Source: JAOPZW01 sp963707695
Lineage (GTDB): Bacteria; Actinomycetota; Thermoleophilia; Solirubrobacterales; Solirubrobacteraceae
Assembly (NCBI GenBank): GCA_963707695.1
Contig: CAVPQY010000002.1
Span: forward strand, 372,001-436,000
Reading direction: 5' to 3'
Length of the DNA stretch: 64,000 nt
The notes beneath the pieces are model-generated. The model did not search any database. It had not been told where the DNA came from and saw only the letters and a list, made by a program, of their open reading frames with translations. A program made the position numbers and the translations under genes. Positions within the stretch are counted from its first letter, which is position 1; each line of letters starts with the position of its first letter. Below are positions 7,331-14,988 of the stretch, piece by piece.

Positions 7331-7507
7331 TCAGCCGCCGCCGGTGGCCTCGAGGACGACGCCGGTCCCGGCGCAGTCCGGGCACTCACCGCCGTCGGTG
7401 AGGCGGCCCGTGCCCCCGCAGCGCGGGCAGACGTCCTCGCCGGCGCCCGGGGTGCCGGGCCGGGCCTCGTCGCCGGGCGCGAGGTCGGGGTCGGGGGGCG
7501 TGCTCAT
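7331..7507 (-). CDS. small zinc-knuckle protein with DnaJ-type CxxCxGxG motifs
   Basis: 58 aa from ATG 7507. A disordered acidic/Pro-rich N-terminus (MSTPPDPDLAPGDEARPG) leads to two CxxC knuckles in DnaJ style, CPRCGGTGRLTDGGECPDC then AGTGV. A single zinc site is expected. Such mini zinc-knuckle proteins are common and uncharacterised in actinobacteria. Divergent from the secreted protein at 7574. Confidence 0.6.
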   Translation of the reverse strand: MSTPPDPDLAPGDEARPGTPGAGEDVCPRCGGTGRLTDGGECPDCAGTGVVLEATGGG

Positions 7508-7573
7508 GCCAGGTCGGCTGCCCGTTCGGCCAGGGACCGAATCGACGGCGCCGCGGGCCGTGTTCCCCCGGGC

Positions 7574-8215
7574 ATGAACCGTCGTCCCCTCATCATGCTC
7601 GCGGCGCTCGCCGCGATCCTCGCCGTGGCCGTCGCCGCGGTCGCCGGAGCCCATGCGCCGGCCAAGCACCAGCGCGCGGCCAAGCACCAGCGCGCGGTCA
7701 AGGTCGCCCGCGGCGCCACCACCGTCAAGCTCACGGCGACGCTGCCGGGCGTGACGATCACCCCGCTCAAGCCGGCCAAGGCCGCCAACGGCGGCATCGC
7801 CTTCCCGATCGCGCTCGGCCGCGTCAAGGCCGACCTCTCGCGCGGCGTGATCCTCCATGTCGGTGGCCTGAAGCTCGTCAAGGGCGAGAAGACCGTCGTC
7901 CTGCGCCGCCCGCGCGCCGTCCTGCACGGCACCGCGTCGCGCCTGGTCGTCCACGTCAAGGGCCGCCGCACGCTGGCGCTGGCCAGGCTCGACCTCGGCG
8001 GCGCCACCACGAAGGTCGAGGGCCGCAAGGTCACGGTGACCGGCGTGAAGCTGACGCTGACCGCGGCCGCCGCGAAGGCGCTGCAGAAGGCCTTCGGCGT
8101 CGACGTCCCCGCGGGCACCGCGCTCGGCACGGCCGACGTGCAGACCCGGATCTTCGGGCGCAAGGGGAAGCACGGCGGCAGCACGTACCACGACCCGTTC
8201 TCGAAGCAGCACTAG
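7574..8215 (+). CDS. secreted beta-rich protein of unknown function
   Basis: 213 aa. Residues 1-26 form a Sec signal (MNRRPLIMLAALAAILAVAV, then AAVAGAHA). A short basic duplication follows (AKHQRAAKHQRAVK). The rest alternates short strands (GGIAFPIALGRVKADLSRGV, ILHVGGLKLVKGEKTVVLRR, LALARLDLGGATTKVEGRKV), suggestive of an HtaA-like or other beta-sandwich repeat fold. No catalytic motif. Expected to be exported or cell-wall associated. A strong terminator lies 27 bases downstream. Confidence 0.7.
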   Translation: MNRRPLIMLAALAAILAVAVAAVAGAHAPAKHQRAAKHQRAVKVARGATTVKLTATLPGVTITPLKPAKAANGGIAFPIALGRVKADLSRGVILHVGGLKLVKGEKTVVLRRPRAVLHGTASRLVVHVKGRRTLALARLDLGGATTKVEGRKVTVTGVKLTLTAAAAKALQKAFGVDVPAGTALGTADVQTRIFGRKGKHGGSTYHDPFSKQH

Positions 8216-8242
8216 CGCCTCGCCACCCACCGTGACCACCGT

Positions 8243-8268
8243 GAGGGCGGCCCGGAAGGGCCGCCCTC
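8243..8268 (+). terminator. strong GC hairpin after the secreted-protein gene
   Basis: GAGGGCGGCCC-GGAA-GGGCCGCCCTC, an 11-bp perfect stem with a 4-base loop, without a U-tract. It separates the gene ending at 8215 from the SRP RNA promoter. Confidence 0.75.
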
Positions 8269-8305
8269 GCCGCGTCCTGGGGCCCGCGTGGATCCGCCCG
8301 TGCTC

Positions 8306-8311
8306 TACACT
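8306..8311 (+). promoter_or_regulatory. -10 box of the SRP RNA gene
   Basis: TACACT lies 7 bases before the predicted 5' end of the SRP RNA (8319). It fixes the TANNNT-to-start spacing seen before many coding genes in this window. No convincing -35 is visible. Confidence 0.6.
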
Positions 8312-8318
8312 CGACGAC

Positions 8319-8593
8319 GGACCGTGCTAGGCGGGGAATCAGCGGTGCCCTGTACTCGCAATCCGCTCTAGCGAGGCCGAACTCCCTCCCGAGGGGCGCG
8401 GCCTGCGGGGTCAGCGCGCCGGCTCGGCGTCGATGGCCGTGGGTCCCCGCGCGACGTCGGCCCGTGAACCAGGTCAGGTCCGGAAGGAAGCAGCCTTAAG
8501 CGGTTCCCGGCGGGCGCAGCGGGAGATCCACGACCGGAGCCAGAGCCCGGCGAACGCGTCCGCAGGGCCGCTTCGACGGAGGGTGCACGGTCC
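8319..8593 (+). ncRNA. ffs: signal recognition particle RNA, large (Bacillus) type
   Basis: The S-domain signature is at about 8470-8500 (CAGGTCAGGTCCGGAAGG, then AAGCAGCC), the Ffh-binding GGAAG loop region. The 5' Alu-like domain (GTGCTAGGCGGGG, GCGGTGCCCTGTACTCGCAA, TCCGCTCTAGCGAGG) closely matches Bacillus-type large SRP RNA. The ends pair: GGACCGTGC at 8319-8327 with GCACGGTCC at 8585-8593. About 275 nt. It works with Ffh and FtsY in co-translational membrane targeting. Confidence 0.93.
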
Positions 8594-8644
8594 ACTTCCT
8601 TCGCCCGGCCTGCTGCACCACCGCGTGCGGCAGGCGTCAGCGCC

Positions 8645-9961
8645 TCAGCGCGGCAGGCCGGCCAGCGCCGCCAGCAGCTCGCGCCCGGCCCGCTCGCCGA
8701 GCTCGAGGTTGCGCACCGCGAACGACTCGTCCGGCGCGTGGAACGGGTCGTCGGGCAGCACGAACCCCGTGACGATCGTGGGGATGCCCTTCGCGGCCAG
8801 CTCGGCCACGATCGGGATCGAGCCGCCCGAGCGGACGAGGACCGGCGCGACGCCCGCGGCCCGCTCGAGGGCGCCGGCGGCGAGCTGCACGGCGGGCTCG
8901 TCGGCGGCGAACAGGGCGGGCTCCGCCGTGTGCCAGTCGAGGTCGAGCGTGCACCCCTCGGGCAGCGCGTCGCGCAGCAGGCGCTCGACCGTCGCGCGCA
9001 TCGCCGCGGGGTCCTGGCGTGGGGCCAGCCGCAGCGAGAAGGCGGCGCGGACCGTCGACGGGATGACCGTCCGCGGGGCGCCGGCCTCGACGTAGTTCAC
9101 GTCGAGCGACGGACGGGCCCCGGTGCGCTCGTAGAGCTCCGCGCCGGCGCGCGGGTCGAGCGGGACGGCGCCGACCTCGGCCAGCGCGGCGTCGCCGGGG
9201 GGCAGCCGGTCCCACGAGGCGCGCTCGGCCTCCGCGGGCGGCTCGACGCCGGCCCGCAGCTCCTCGCGCACGCCGCCGTCGGGGCCCGGCAGGAGCTCGG
9301 CCAGCAGCCCGTGGAGCACGTGCAGCGCGTTGCGGGCGACGCCGCCGAACATCCCGCTGTGCAGGTCGCGCTCGCCGCAGCGCAGCGTCAGGTCGCACAT
9401 GACGATGCCCCGCAGGCCGGTCGTGACCGCCGGGGTTCGCGCGTCGGCCATGCCGCTGTCGTAGACGATCGCCGCGTCGGCGCCGTGCGCGTCCGCGCGC
9501 AGCCAGTCGATCGCGGCGAACGACCCCGCCTCCTCCTCGCCCTCGACGAGCACCCGGACGTGGACCGGCAGCTCGCCGGCGCGCGCGAGCGCGCAGGCGG
9601 CGTGCAGCAGCGGCCAGAAGTTGCCCTTGTCGTCGGCGGCGCCGCGGGCGAAGACCCGGCCGTCGCGGACCTCGGGCGTGAACGGGGGCGAGCTCCAGAG
9701 CGCGGGGTCGCCGATGCCCTGGACGTCGTAGTGGCCGTAGATGAGCACCGTCGGGGCGTCCGCGCGGGCCGACCGCAGCTCCCCGACGACGAGCGGCGCG
9801 CGGCCGTCGAGGCGCACGAGGTCGACCGTCCCGCCGGCGTCGCGGACCTTCTCGGCCGCCCACTCGGCGGCTCGGTCGAGGTCCGCGGGGTCGCCTTCCC
9901 CCGTGGAGATCGAGGGGATCCGCAGCCAGTCGATGAGGTCGTCCAGGAGCGCGTCGGCCAT
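8645..9961 (-). CDS. M20-family metallopeptidase (dipeptidase-like)
   Basis: 438 aa, the usual M20 length. Metal ligands and catalytic residues are visible: YGHYDVQ (H77, D79), GAADDKG (D110), and EGEEEAGS (Glu pair around 142-144). A lid/dimerisation domain spans about 185-300 (ERDLHSGMFGG) before the C-terminal catalytic part (SGGSIPIVAEL, then DDPFHAPDE with a final His). Cytoplasmic, probably hydrolysing dipeptides or N-acylated amino acids with two zinc ions. ATG 9961 has TAGCCT 7 bases upstream and no Shine-Dalgarno. Divergent from dnaX. Confidence 0.9.
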   Translation of the reverse strand: MADALLDDLIDWLRIPSISTGEGDPADLDRAAEWAAEKVRDAGGTVDLVRLDGRAPLVVGELRSARADAPTVLIYGHYDVQGIGDPALWSSPPFTPEVRDGRVFARGAADDKGNFWPLLHAACALARAGELPVHVRVLVEGEEEAGSFAAIDWLRADAHGADAAIVYDSGMADARTPAVTTGLRGIVMCDLTLRCGERDLHSGMFGGVARNALHVLHGLLAELLPGPDGGVREELRAGVEPPAEAERASWDRLPPGDAALAEVGAVPLDPRAGAELYERTGARPSLDVNYVEAGAPRTVIPSTVRAAFSLRLAPRQDPAAMRATVERLLRDALPEGCTLDLDWHTAEPALFAADEPAVQLAAGALERAAGVAPVLVRSGGSIPIVAELAAKGIPTIVTGFVLPDDPFHAPDESFAVRNLELGERAGRELLAALAGLPR

Positions 9962-10014
9962 GGGCGGCAGGCTAGGGCAGGACCGCCCGGCGGCCGGGCT
10001 AGACTCGACCTCCC

Positions 10015-11994
10015 GTGTCCGCCGGCCCCTCGCTGTACCGTCGCCACCGGCCCCGGACGTTCTCCGACGTCGTGGGCCAGGAGCATGTCGTCCGCACCCT
10101 GCGCAACGCCATCGCGCAGGGGAAGGTCCACCACGCCTACCTGTTCGTGGGCTCGCGGGGCACCGGCAAGACCTCGATGGCGAAGATCCTCGCCGCGTGC
10201 CTGAACTGCGTGGAGGGTCCGACGGCGGAGCCCTGCGGCGTCTGCGACTCCTGCGTGGCGATCGCGAGCGCGACGTCGCTCGACGTCATCGAGATGGACG
10301 CGGCGTCGAACAACTCCGTCGACGACATCCGCGAGCTGCGCGACTCCGTCCAGTTCGCACCGGTGAGCGGGCGCTCGAAGGTCTACATCCTCGACGAGGC
10401 GCACATGCTCTCGCCGCAGGCGTGGAACGCGTTCCTGAAGACCCTCGAGGAGCCGCCCCCGAACACGATCTTCGTGCTGGCCACGACCGAGGCGGGCAAG
10501 GTGCTGCCGACGGTCGTCGACCGCTGCCACCGCTTCGACTTCGCCCGCCCCACGACCGAGCAGCTCGCGGCCGTGGTCGGCCGCGTCGCCGAGCAGGAGG
10601 GCATCGAGGTCGGCCCCGACGCGGTCGCGCTGCTGGCCCGTCACGCGACGGGGTCCTTCCGCGACGCGCTCGGGACGCTCGAGCAGCTCGTCACCTACAG
10701 CGGCACGACGGTCTCCACCGACGACGTCCTGGCGGTGCTCGGCGTCGCCGACGCCGACCTGCTCTTCGGGGCGCTCGACGCGGTCGCCGCCCAGGACGCG
10801 CCGGGTGCCCTGCGCGCCGCCGACCGGCTGGCCGCCACCGGCCGCGACCTGGGGACGTTCACGCGCGACCTCGAGGCCCACGCGCGCGATCTGCTCATCG
10901 TCAAGACGCTGGGCGAGGTGCCGCCCGAGCTGCGCGTCACCCCCGACCGCGACGAGCGGCTGGCCGAGCAGGCCGCCCGCCTGCGCGGGGCCGACATCGT
11001 CCGGGTGCTCGACCTGCTCGCCGTCGCACTGCGCGCCGGCAAGGACGGCGCCGATGCCAGGACCCAGCTCGAGCTCGCGCTCGTGAAGGCGGCCGCCCCG
11101 GAGGTCGACCCCTCGACGCGCGCGCTGCTGGCGCGGCTCGAGCGGCTCGAGGCCGTGCTCCGCGACCCGCCGTCCCCGGCGGCGCCGGCCGCCCCCGCGG
11201 CAGGCGAGCCGGCCCCGGACACGCCGGTCCCGCCCGCCGGCGCGCCGGCGCAGACCGCCCCGGACACGCGGGTCCCGCCCGCCGGCGCACCGGCCGCCGT
11301 CCCGCCGCCGGCGGACCCCTCAGCGGGCGAGCCCGTCCCCGCGCACCCCGCCCCGGCCGGCGAGGCCGCGGCCGTCCCGCCCTCCACGGCGGCCGCGCGG
11401 GCCGCCGCGGGCGCGGCGCCGGCCTCCGACGACGCGCCCCGCGCCGCGGCGGCCGCTGCCGCGGCGGCGGCCGGCGCCGCCGCGCACCGCGCGACGGAGG
11501 GCGGGCCGGGCGTCGCCGCCGCCGCCGGCACCGCCGGCGAGGCGACCGCCGTCGCGACGGTCGCCGTGGCCGAGCGCGCGCAGCCCGCCGCCCTCGCCGC
11601 GCTGTCGCTCGACGCCGTCCGCCAGCTCTGGCCCGCGGTGCTCGACGCGGTCCGTGCCGACAACCAGCTCCTGGGCGCCTCGCTGGCCGAGGCCGCGCCG
11701 GTCGAGCTGCGCGGGCACGAGGTCGTCGTCGCCTTCCCCTCCGAGCAGGCGTTCCAGCGCCGCATGGCCGAGCGCCAGGACCACCGCACCACGGTCGAGG
11801 ACGCCGTGCGCGCCCTCTCGGGCTCGGGCGTCAGGGTGTCCTTCGAGCTGCGCGACGACGTCGTGGTCGCGGAGACGGCGGCCGCCGAGCCGCCGAGCGA
11901 GGAGGACCTCGTCCGCCGCTTCATGGACGAGTTCGGCGCGGAGGAGATCCTGCCCGAGCCCGACCCCGAGACCCCGACGCCGGGAGGCGCCTGA
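10015..11994 (+). CDS. dnaX: DNA polymerase III subunits gamma/tau
   Basis: 659 aa, starting at GTG 10015 with TAGACT 9 bases upstream. AAA+ clamp-loader ATPase: Walker A GSRGTGKTS (46-54), zinc site C65/C74/C77/C80 (ACLNC then CGVCDSC), and DEAH Walker B at 127-130. Domains II-III follow to about residue 370. Residues about 385-520 are an Ala/Pro linker with two near-repeats of DTPVPPAGAPA/DTRVPPAGAPA. The C-terminal 140 residues (LDAVRQLWPAVLDAVRADNQ) form the tau-type domain that contacts DnaB/Pol III in other bacteria. No slippery frameshift site for a gamma form was noticed. Head of dnaX-ebfC-recR. Confidence 0.97.
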   Translation: MSAGPSLYRRHRPRTFSDVVGQEHVVRTLRNAIAQGKVHHAYLFVGSRGTGKTSMAKILAACLNCVEGPTAEPCGVCDSCVAIASATSLDVIEMDAASNNSVDDIRELRDSVQFAPVSGRSKVYILDEAHMLSPQAWNAFLKTLEEPPPNTIFVLATTEAGKVLPTVVDRCHRFDFARPTTEQLAAVVGRVAEQEGIEVGPDAVALLARHATGSFRDALGTLEQLVTYSGTTVSTDDVLAVLGVADADLLFGALDAVAAQDAPGALRAADRLAATGRDLGTFTRDLEAHARDLLIVKTLGEVPPELRVTPDRDERLAEQAARLRGADIVRVLDLLAVALRAGKDGADARTQLELALVKAAAPEVDPSTRALLARLERLEAVLRDPPSPAAPAAPAAGEPAPDTPVPPAGAPAQTAPDTRVPPAGAPAAVPPPADPSAGEPVPAHPAPAGEAAAVPPSTAAARAAAGAAPASDDAPRAAAAAAAAAAGAAAHRATEGGPGVAAAAGTAGEATAVATVAVAERAQPAALAALSLDAVRQLWPAVLDAVRADNQLLGASLAEAAPVELRGHEVVVAFPSEQAFQRRMAERQDHRTTVEDAVRALSGSGVRVSFELRDDVVVAETAAAEPPSEEDLVRRFMDEFGAEEILPEPDPETPTPGGA

Positions 11995-12323
11995 TGCCCC
12001 AGCCGAACATGCAGCAGATGATGCGCCAGGTCCAGAAGATGCAGCAGGACATGGCCGCCGCGCAGGAGCAGCTCAAGCACGAGGAGGTCGAGGCCTCCGC
12101 GGGCGGCGGCATGGTGAAGGTCAAGGTCAGCGGCGACCTCGTGGTCAAGGCGATCACGATCGCCCCGGAGGCCATCGACCCCGACGACCCCGAGCTCCTG
12201 CAGGACATGGTCCTGGCCGCCGTCAACGAGGGGCTGCGCTCGGCCCAGGAGCTCCAGCAGTCCAAGCTCGGTGGCGTGACCGGCGGCATGGACCTGGGCT
12301 CGCTCGGCCTGCCGGGCTTCTAG
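11994..12323 (+). CDS. ebfC: YbaB/EbfC nucleoid-associated protein
   Basis: 109 aa. The ATG overlaps the dnaX TGA (TGATG), so translation is coupled. An N-terminal Met/Gln-rich helix (MQQMMRQVQKMQQDMAAAQE) is followed by the family beta-hairpin (VKVKVSGDLVVKAITIAPEA) and a C-terminal helix (VLAAVNEGLRSAQELQQSKL). Homologues are dimeric DNA-binding proteins that sit between dnaX and recR in most bacteria. The conserved position supports the call. Confidence 0.95.
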   Translation: MPQPNMQQMMRQVQKMQQDMAAAQEQLKHEEVEASAGGGMVKVKVSGDLVVKAITIAPEAIDPDDPELLQDMVLAAVNEGLRSAQELQQSKLGGVTGGMDLGSLGLPGF

Positions 12324-12327
12324 TCGC

Positions 12328-12936
12328 TTGCACGCGCCGCCCGTCCAGCGCCTCATCACCGAGCTCGGCAAGCTGCCGGGCATCGGGCAGCGGACGGCGC
12401 AGCGCCTGGCCTTCCACGTCCTGCGCGCCGACCCCGAGGACGCCCTCGCGCTGGCCGACGCGATCCGCGAGGTCAAGGAGCGCGTCGGCGTCTGCGAGGT
12501 CTGCTTCAACCTCGCCGAGGGGCCGCGCTGCCGGATCTGCCAGGACGAGCGCCGCGACGGCTCGCTGGTCTGCGTGGTCGAGGAGCCGGGCGACGTCATC
12601 CCGCTCGAGCGCACCCACGAGTTCCGCGGGCTCTACCACGTCCTCGGCGGCGCGCTCTCGCCCATCGACGGCGTCGATCCCGAGGACCTGCGCATCGCCG
12701 AGCTCCTGCGGCGGGTCGAGACGGCGGCCGAGCCGCCGATCGCCGAGGTCGTGCTGGCCACGAACCCGACGACGACCGGCGAGGCGACCGCCCTGCACAT
12801 CGCCGCCGGCCTGCGCGAGCGCGCCCCCCAGGTCCAGGTGACGCGTCTGGCCTCCGGCCTGCCCGTCGGCGCCGACCTCGAGTACGCCGACGAGGTCACC
12901 CTGGGGAAGGCCCTCATGGGCCGCCGCTCGCTGTAG
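12328..12936 (+). CDS. recR: recombination protein RecR
   Basis: 202 aa, standard length, from TTG 12328 four bases after ebfC. A helix-hairpin-helix occupies 8-28 (LITELGKLPGIGQRTAQRLA). The C4 zinc finger is C56-x2-C59 and C68-x2-C71. The Toprim domain starts at about 79 (LVCVVEEPGDVIPLERTHEF) with LATNPTTTGEATALHIA. The C-terminal Walker-like stretch ends LGKALMGRRSL. RecR works with RecO (and RecF) to load RecA at gaps. A hairpin follows the stop. Confidence 0.96.
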   Translation: MHAPPVQRLITELGKLPGIGQRTAQRLAFHVLRADPEDALALADAIREVKERVGVCEVCFNLAEGPRCRICQDERRDGSLVCVVEEPGDVIPLERTHEFRGLYHVLGGALSPIDGVDPEDLRIAELLRRVETAAEPPIAEVVLATNPTTTGEATALHIAAGLRERAPQVQVTRLASGLPVGADLEYADEVTLGKALMGRRSL

Positions 12937-12963
12937 GCCAGGGACGCCTCGCCGTGCCTGGCC
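12936..12963. terminator. hairpin between convergent recR and the AlkZ-like gene
   Basis: GGCCAGG at 12936-12942 pairs with CCTGGCC at 12957-12963 around a 14-base loop. It could serve both convergent genes. No T-tract. Confidence 0.45.
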
Positions 12964-12994
12964 CGACCGCGAGCTCACCGGGGGGCGACTCGGC

Positions 12995-14101
12995 CTAGCG
13001 CGAGACGCCCGGCTCGACGGCCCCGGTCGTCACCAGCCTCGCCTCCAGCCCCAGCACCCGGCCCAGGCGCGCGGTCTCCGCCTCCAGCGCGCGGATGCCG
13101 CGGGCGCCCAGGTCGCCCAGCAGCGTCGCCTCGACCGTGACCGCGTCGCGGGCGAGCGTCCGCCGCCAGGTGCCGACGGTCACGCCGTCGAGCAGGATCG
13201 GCCGCTCGAGGAGCCCGGCCCGGGGGGCGCCCCCGGCGGAGATGCCGCGGAGGTCCTGGAAGGCGATCGTGCTCTCGTCGAACATCCCGACGAGCAGCGC
13301 GCCGCCCCGGCGGCGGCGCCCGGCGGCGGGAGGGCCCGGGTCCGGGGCGGACCACCACGCCAGGCCGGCCTCGTCGCGCTCCATCTCGAGCGCGGGGCGC
13401 GCGCGCTCCAGGGCGGCGCGGGCGTCGGTGAGGGTCACGCCCGACCACCAGGCGAAGTCGCGCGCCGTGGCGGGCCCGTGGCCCGTGACGTAGCGCCGCG
13501 CGAGCTCGGCCGGCGGGTCGGCCGGCCGCCGCTCGCGCACGCCGCGCAGGAGGTCGTCGAGCAGGACGTGCGTGTGGCGGGCCCCGCGGCGGGGGCCGCT
13601 CGTGATGAGGCCCTCGAGCTCGGCGTGCATCGCGAGGTGCCCGACCCGTTGCGCGGGGGCCGGGATGCCGGCGGCGGCGAGCGCGTCGGCCAGCTCCGCC
13701 TTCGTCCGCGGCTCACCGTCCTCGAGCGCGGCGCGCAGGACCTCGTGCGCCCGCCGCAGGAGGTCGTCGTCGAGCTCGTGCGCGCGGTAGGAGCGGGCGG
13801 CCGCGCGGTGGACGCGCGCCGCGGTGAGCTCGAGCAGCCAGCGCACGTCCTCGGCCGCCACGGCGTGCCAGGTCGGGCGCAGGACGTGCGTGCGGACGAT
13901 CGCCCCGGAGGCCAGCGCCACGTCGACGTCCTCCGCCGTCGCCCCGGGCGGCAGGCGCTGGGCGATCGACCACCGGCACTCGGGCCAGTCCTGCGCCTGC
14001 ACCGCCACGAGCCGGCTGACGACCTCGTGGGGCGTCGCGAAGGGGTCGCCGGCCAGGCGCTGGTCCCGCAGGCGTCGGCGCACGATGGCCAGCCGGTCCA
14101 T
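12995..14101 (-). CDS. winged-helix DNA-binding protein, AlkZ/HTH_42 family
   Basis: 368 aa. It carries the tandem winged-helix architecture of the HTH_42 family, whose founding member AlkZ is a DNA glycosylase that unhooks alkyl and crosslink adducts. The QxQ signature is present early (VAVQAQDWPECRWSIAQRL), followed by RTHVLRPTWHAVAAEDVRWL, and the C-terminal wing (VGMFDESTIAFQDLRGISAG, then DAVTVEATLLG). ATG 14101 has TAGACT 10 bases upstream and no ribosome site. Glycosylase activity is inferred from family; many members are untested. Convergent with recR. Confidence 0.8.
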   Translation of the reverse strand: MDRLAIVRRRLRDQRLAGDPFATPHEVVSRLVAVQAQDWPECRWSIAQRLPPGATAEDVDVALASGAIVRTHVLRPTWHAVAAEDVRWLLELTAARVHRAAARSYRAHELDDDLLRRAHEVLRAALEDGEPRTKAELADALAAAGIPAPAQRVGHLAMHAELEGLITSGPRRGARHTHVLLDDLLRGVRERRPADPPAELARRYVTGHGPATARDFAWWSGVTLTDARAALERARPALEMERDEAGLAWWSAPDPGPPAAGRRRRGGALLVGMFDESTIAFQDLRGISAGGAPRAGLLERPILLDGVTVGTWRRTLARDAVTVEATLLGDLGARGIRALEAETARLGRVLGLEARLVTTGAVEPGVSR

Positions 14102-14152
14102 CCGGCCGCGGAGTCTAGGCGCGGACCGGGCGCGGGCGCGCCCGCGCTCGGC

Positions 14153-14764
14153 CTAGGGGCGGTGCGCGGGGCGCTCGTGGACGCGCAGGACCGTCACGCC
14201 GACCCCCGCCGCGTCGGCCAGGGCCTCGACGTCGGCGGCCGTGAGATCGCCCCCGCCCACGCCCGCCAGCGCGCCCAGGCTGCGGGCGAGCGTTCGCGGC
14301 AGCAGCACGAACGGGTGGTCGGCCGTGTGGCCGCGGGCGCGCGGGGGCGGCAGGGCGGGGCGGCCCCGGGCCCAGGGCGTGTCGCGGGCGGCCGGCCGGC
14401 GCGGGCGCGGGGGGCGGGCGCCCAGGCGCCGGCCGAGCACGACGTCACGGCGGGCCGCGGCGCGCAGTCCCCGCCCGAGCTCCCCCAGCGCCAGCGCGCC
14501 CCCGACGTCGGTCAGCACGACCGACTCGTGGCGCGCGGCGGAGGCGGCGGCGGCGAGGTCGCCGCAGGAGCCCGGCGGCACCGGCTCGTCGAGGACGACG
14601 ACCTCGTGCTCGCGGGCGACGGCGGCGGCCGCCGCGTGGGCGTGGCGGACGGCGCGCGGGAGCCCGGGGGCGCCGTGGGGCGCCGTCACGACGACCGACA
14701 GCCCGTCGAGGGCCGGGCCCCGCGGGCGGTGCAGGTCGGGCGTGGGGTCGGCGGGGAGGATCAC
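14153..14764 (-). CDS. unknown protein, possibly a degenerate glycosyltransferase-like fold
   Basis: 203 aa from GTG 14764, with a GGGAGGAG ribosome site about 11 bases upstream. Residues 20-60 resemble the first beta-alpha units of a family-2 glycosyltransferase (LSVVVTAPHGAPGLPRAVRH, then HEVVVLDEP). A second strand-helix follows (HESVVLTDVGGALALGELGR), but the DxD motif and acceptor loops are not clear. The middle is Arg/Pro-rich. The C-terminus (LTAADVEALADAAGVGVTVL) is again structured. Function unknown. Confidence 0.5.
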   Translation of the reverse strand: MILPADPTPDLHRPRGPALDGLSVVVTAPHGAPGLPRAVRHAHAAAAAVAREHEVVVLDEPVPPGSCGDLAAAASAARHESVVLTDVGGALALGELGRGLRAAARRDVVLGRRLGARPPRPRRPAARDTPWARGRPALPPPRARGHTADHPFVLLPRTLARSLGALAGVGGGDLTAADVEALADAAGVGVTVLRVHERPAHRP

Positions 14765-14988
14765 GCGATGGAGGCTCCTCCCCGAACCTGAGGCCAGGGT
14801 GAAGCCCCGGTGAAGATGCTCCGGACGGTGGGCGGCGCCCGCCCGGCGGCGTGCACGGGGCCCGCGGCGGCGACGGGCGGTCCGCCATCCGTCCAGCGGC
14901 GTCCGGGCGCGGCGGCCAGGAGCGCGCGCCGGCGCCCTGCCGCGCGCCGCGGGCGCCGGCGGCCGGAGCCGTATCCTGGGCCGGGCGC

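Noticed and set aside
10015..11994. Programmed frameshift producing a gamma subunit from dnaX
   Set aside because: No A-rich slippery heptamer or adjacent stem was noticed; the Ala/Pro linker has only G/C runs.
9741..12323. 860-codon plus-strand frame spanning dnaX and ebfC
   Set aside because: Out-of-frame shadow of dnaX that only becomes real in its last 109 codons (EbfC).
14765..14988. Lysine riboswitch or attenuator upstream of aspartokinase
   Set aside because: No lysine-element core or tandem Lys leader found; a TANNNT box 11 bases before the ATG points to a leaderless start.
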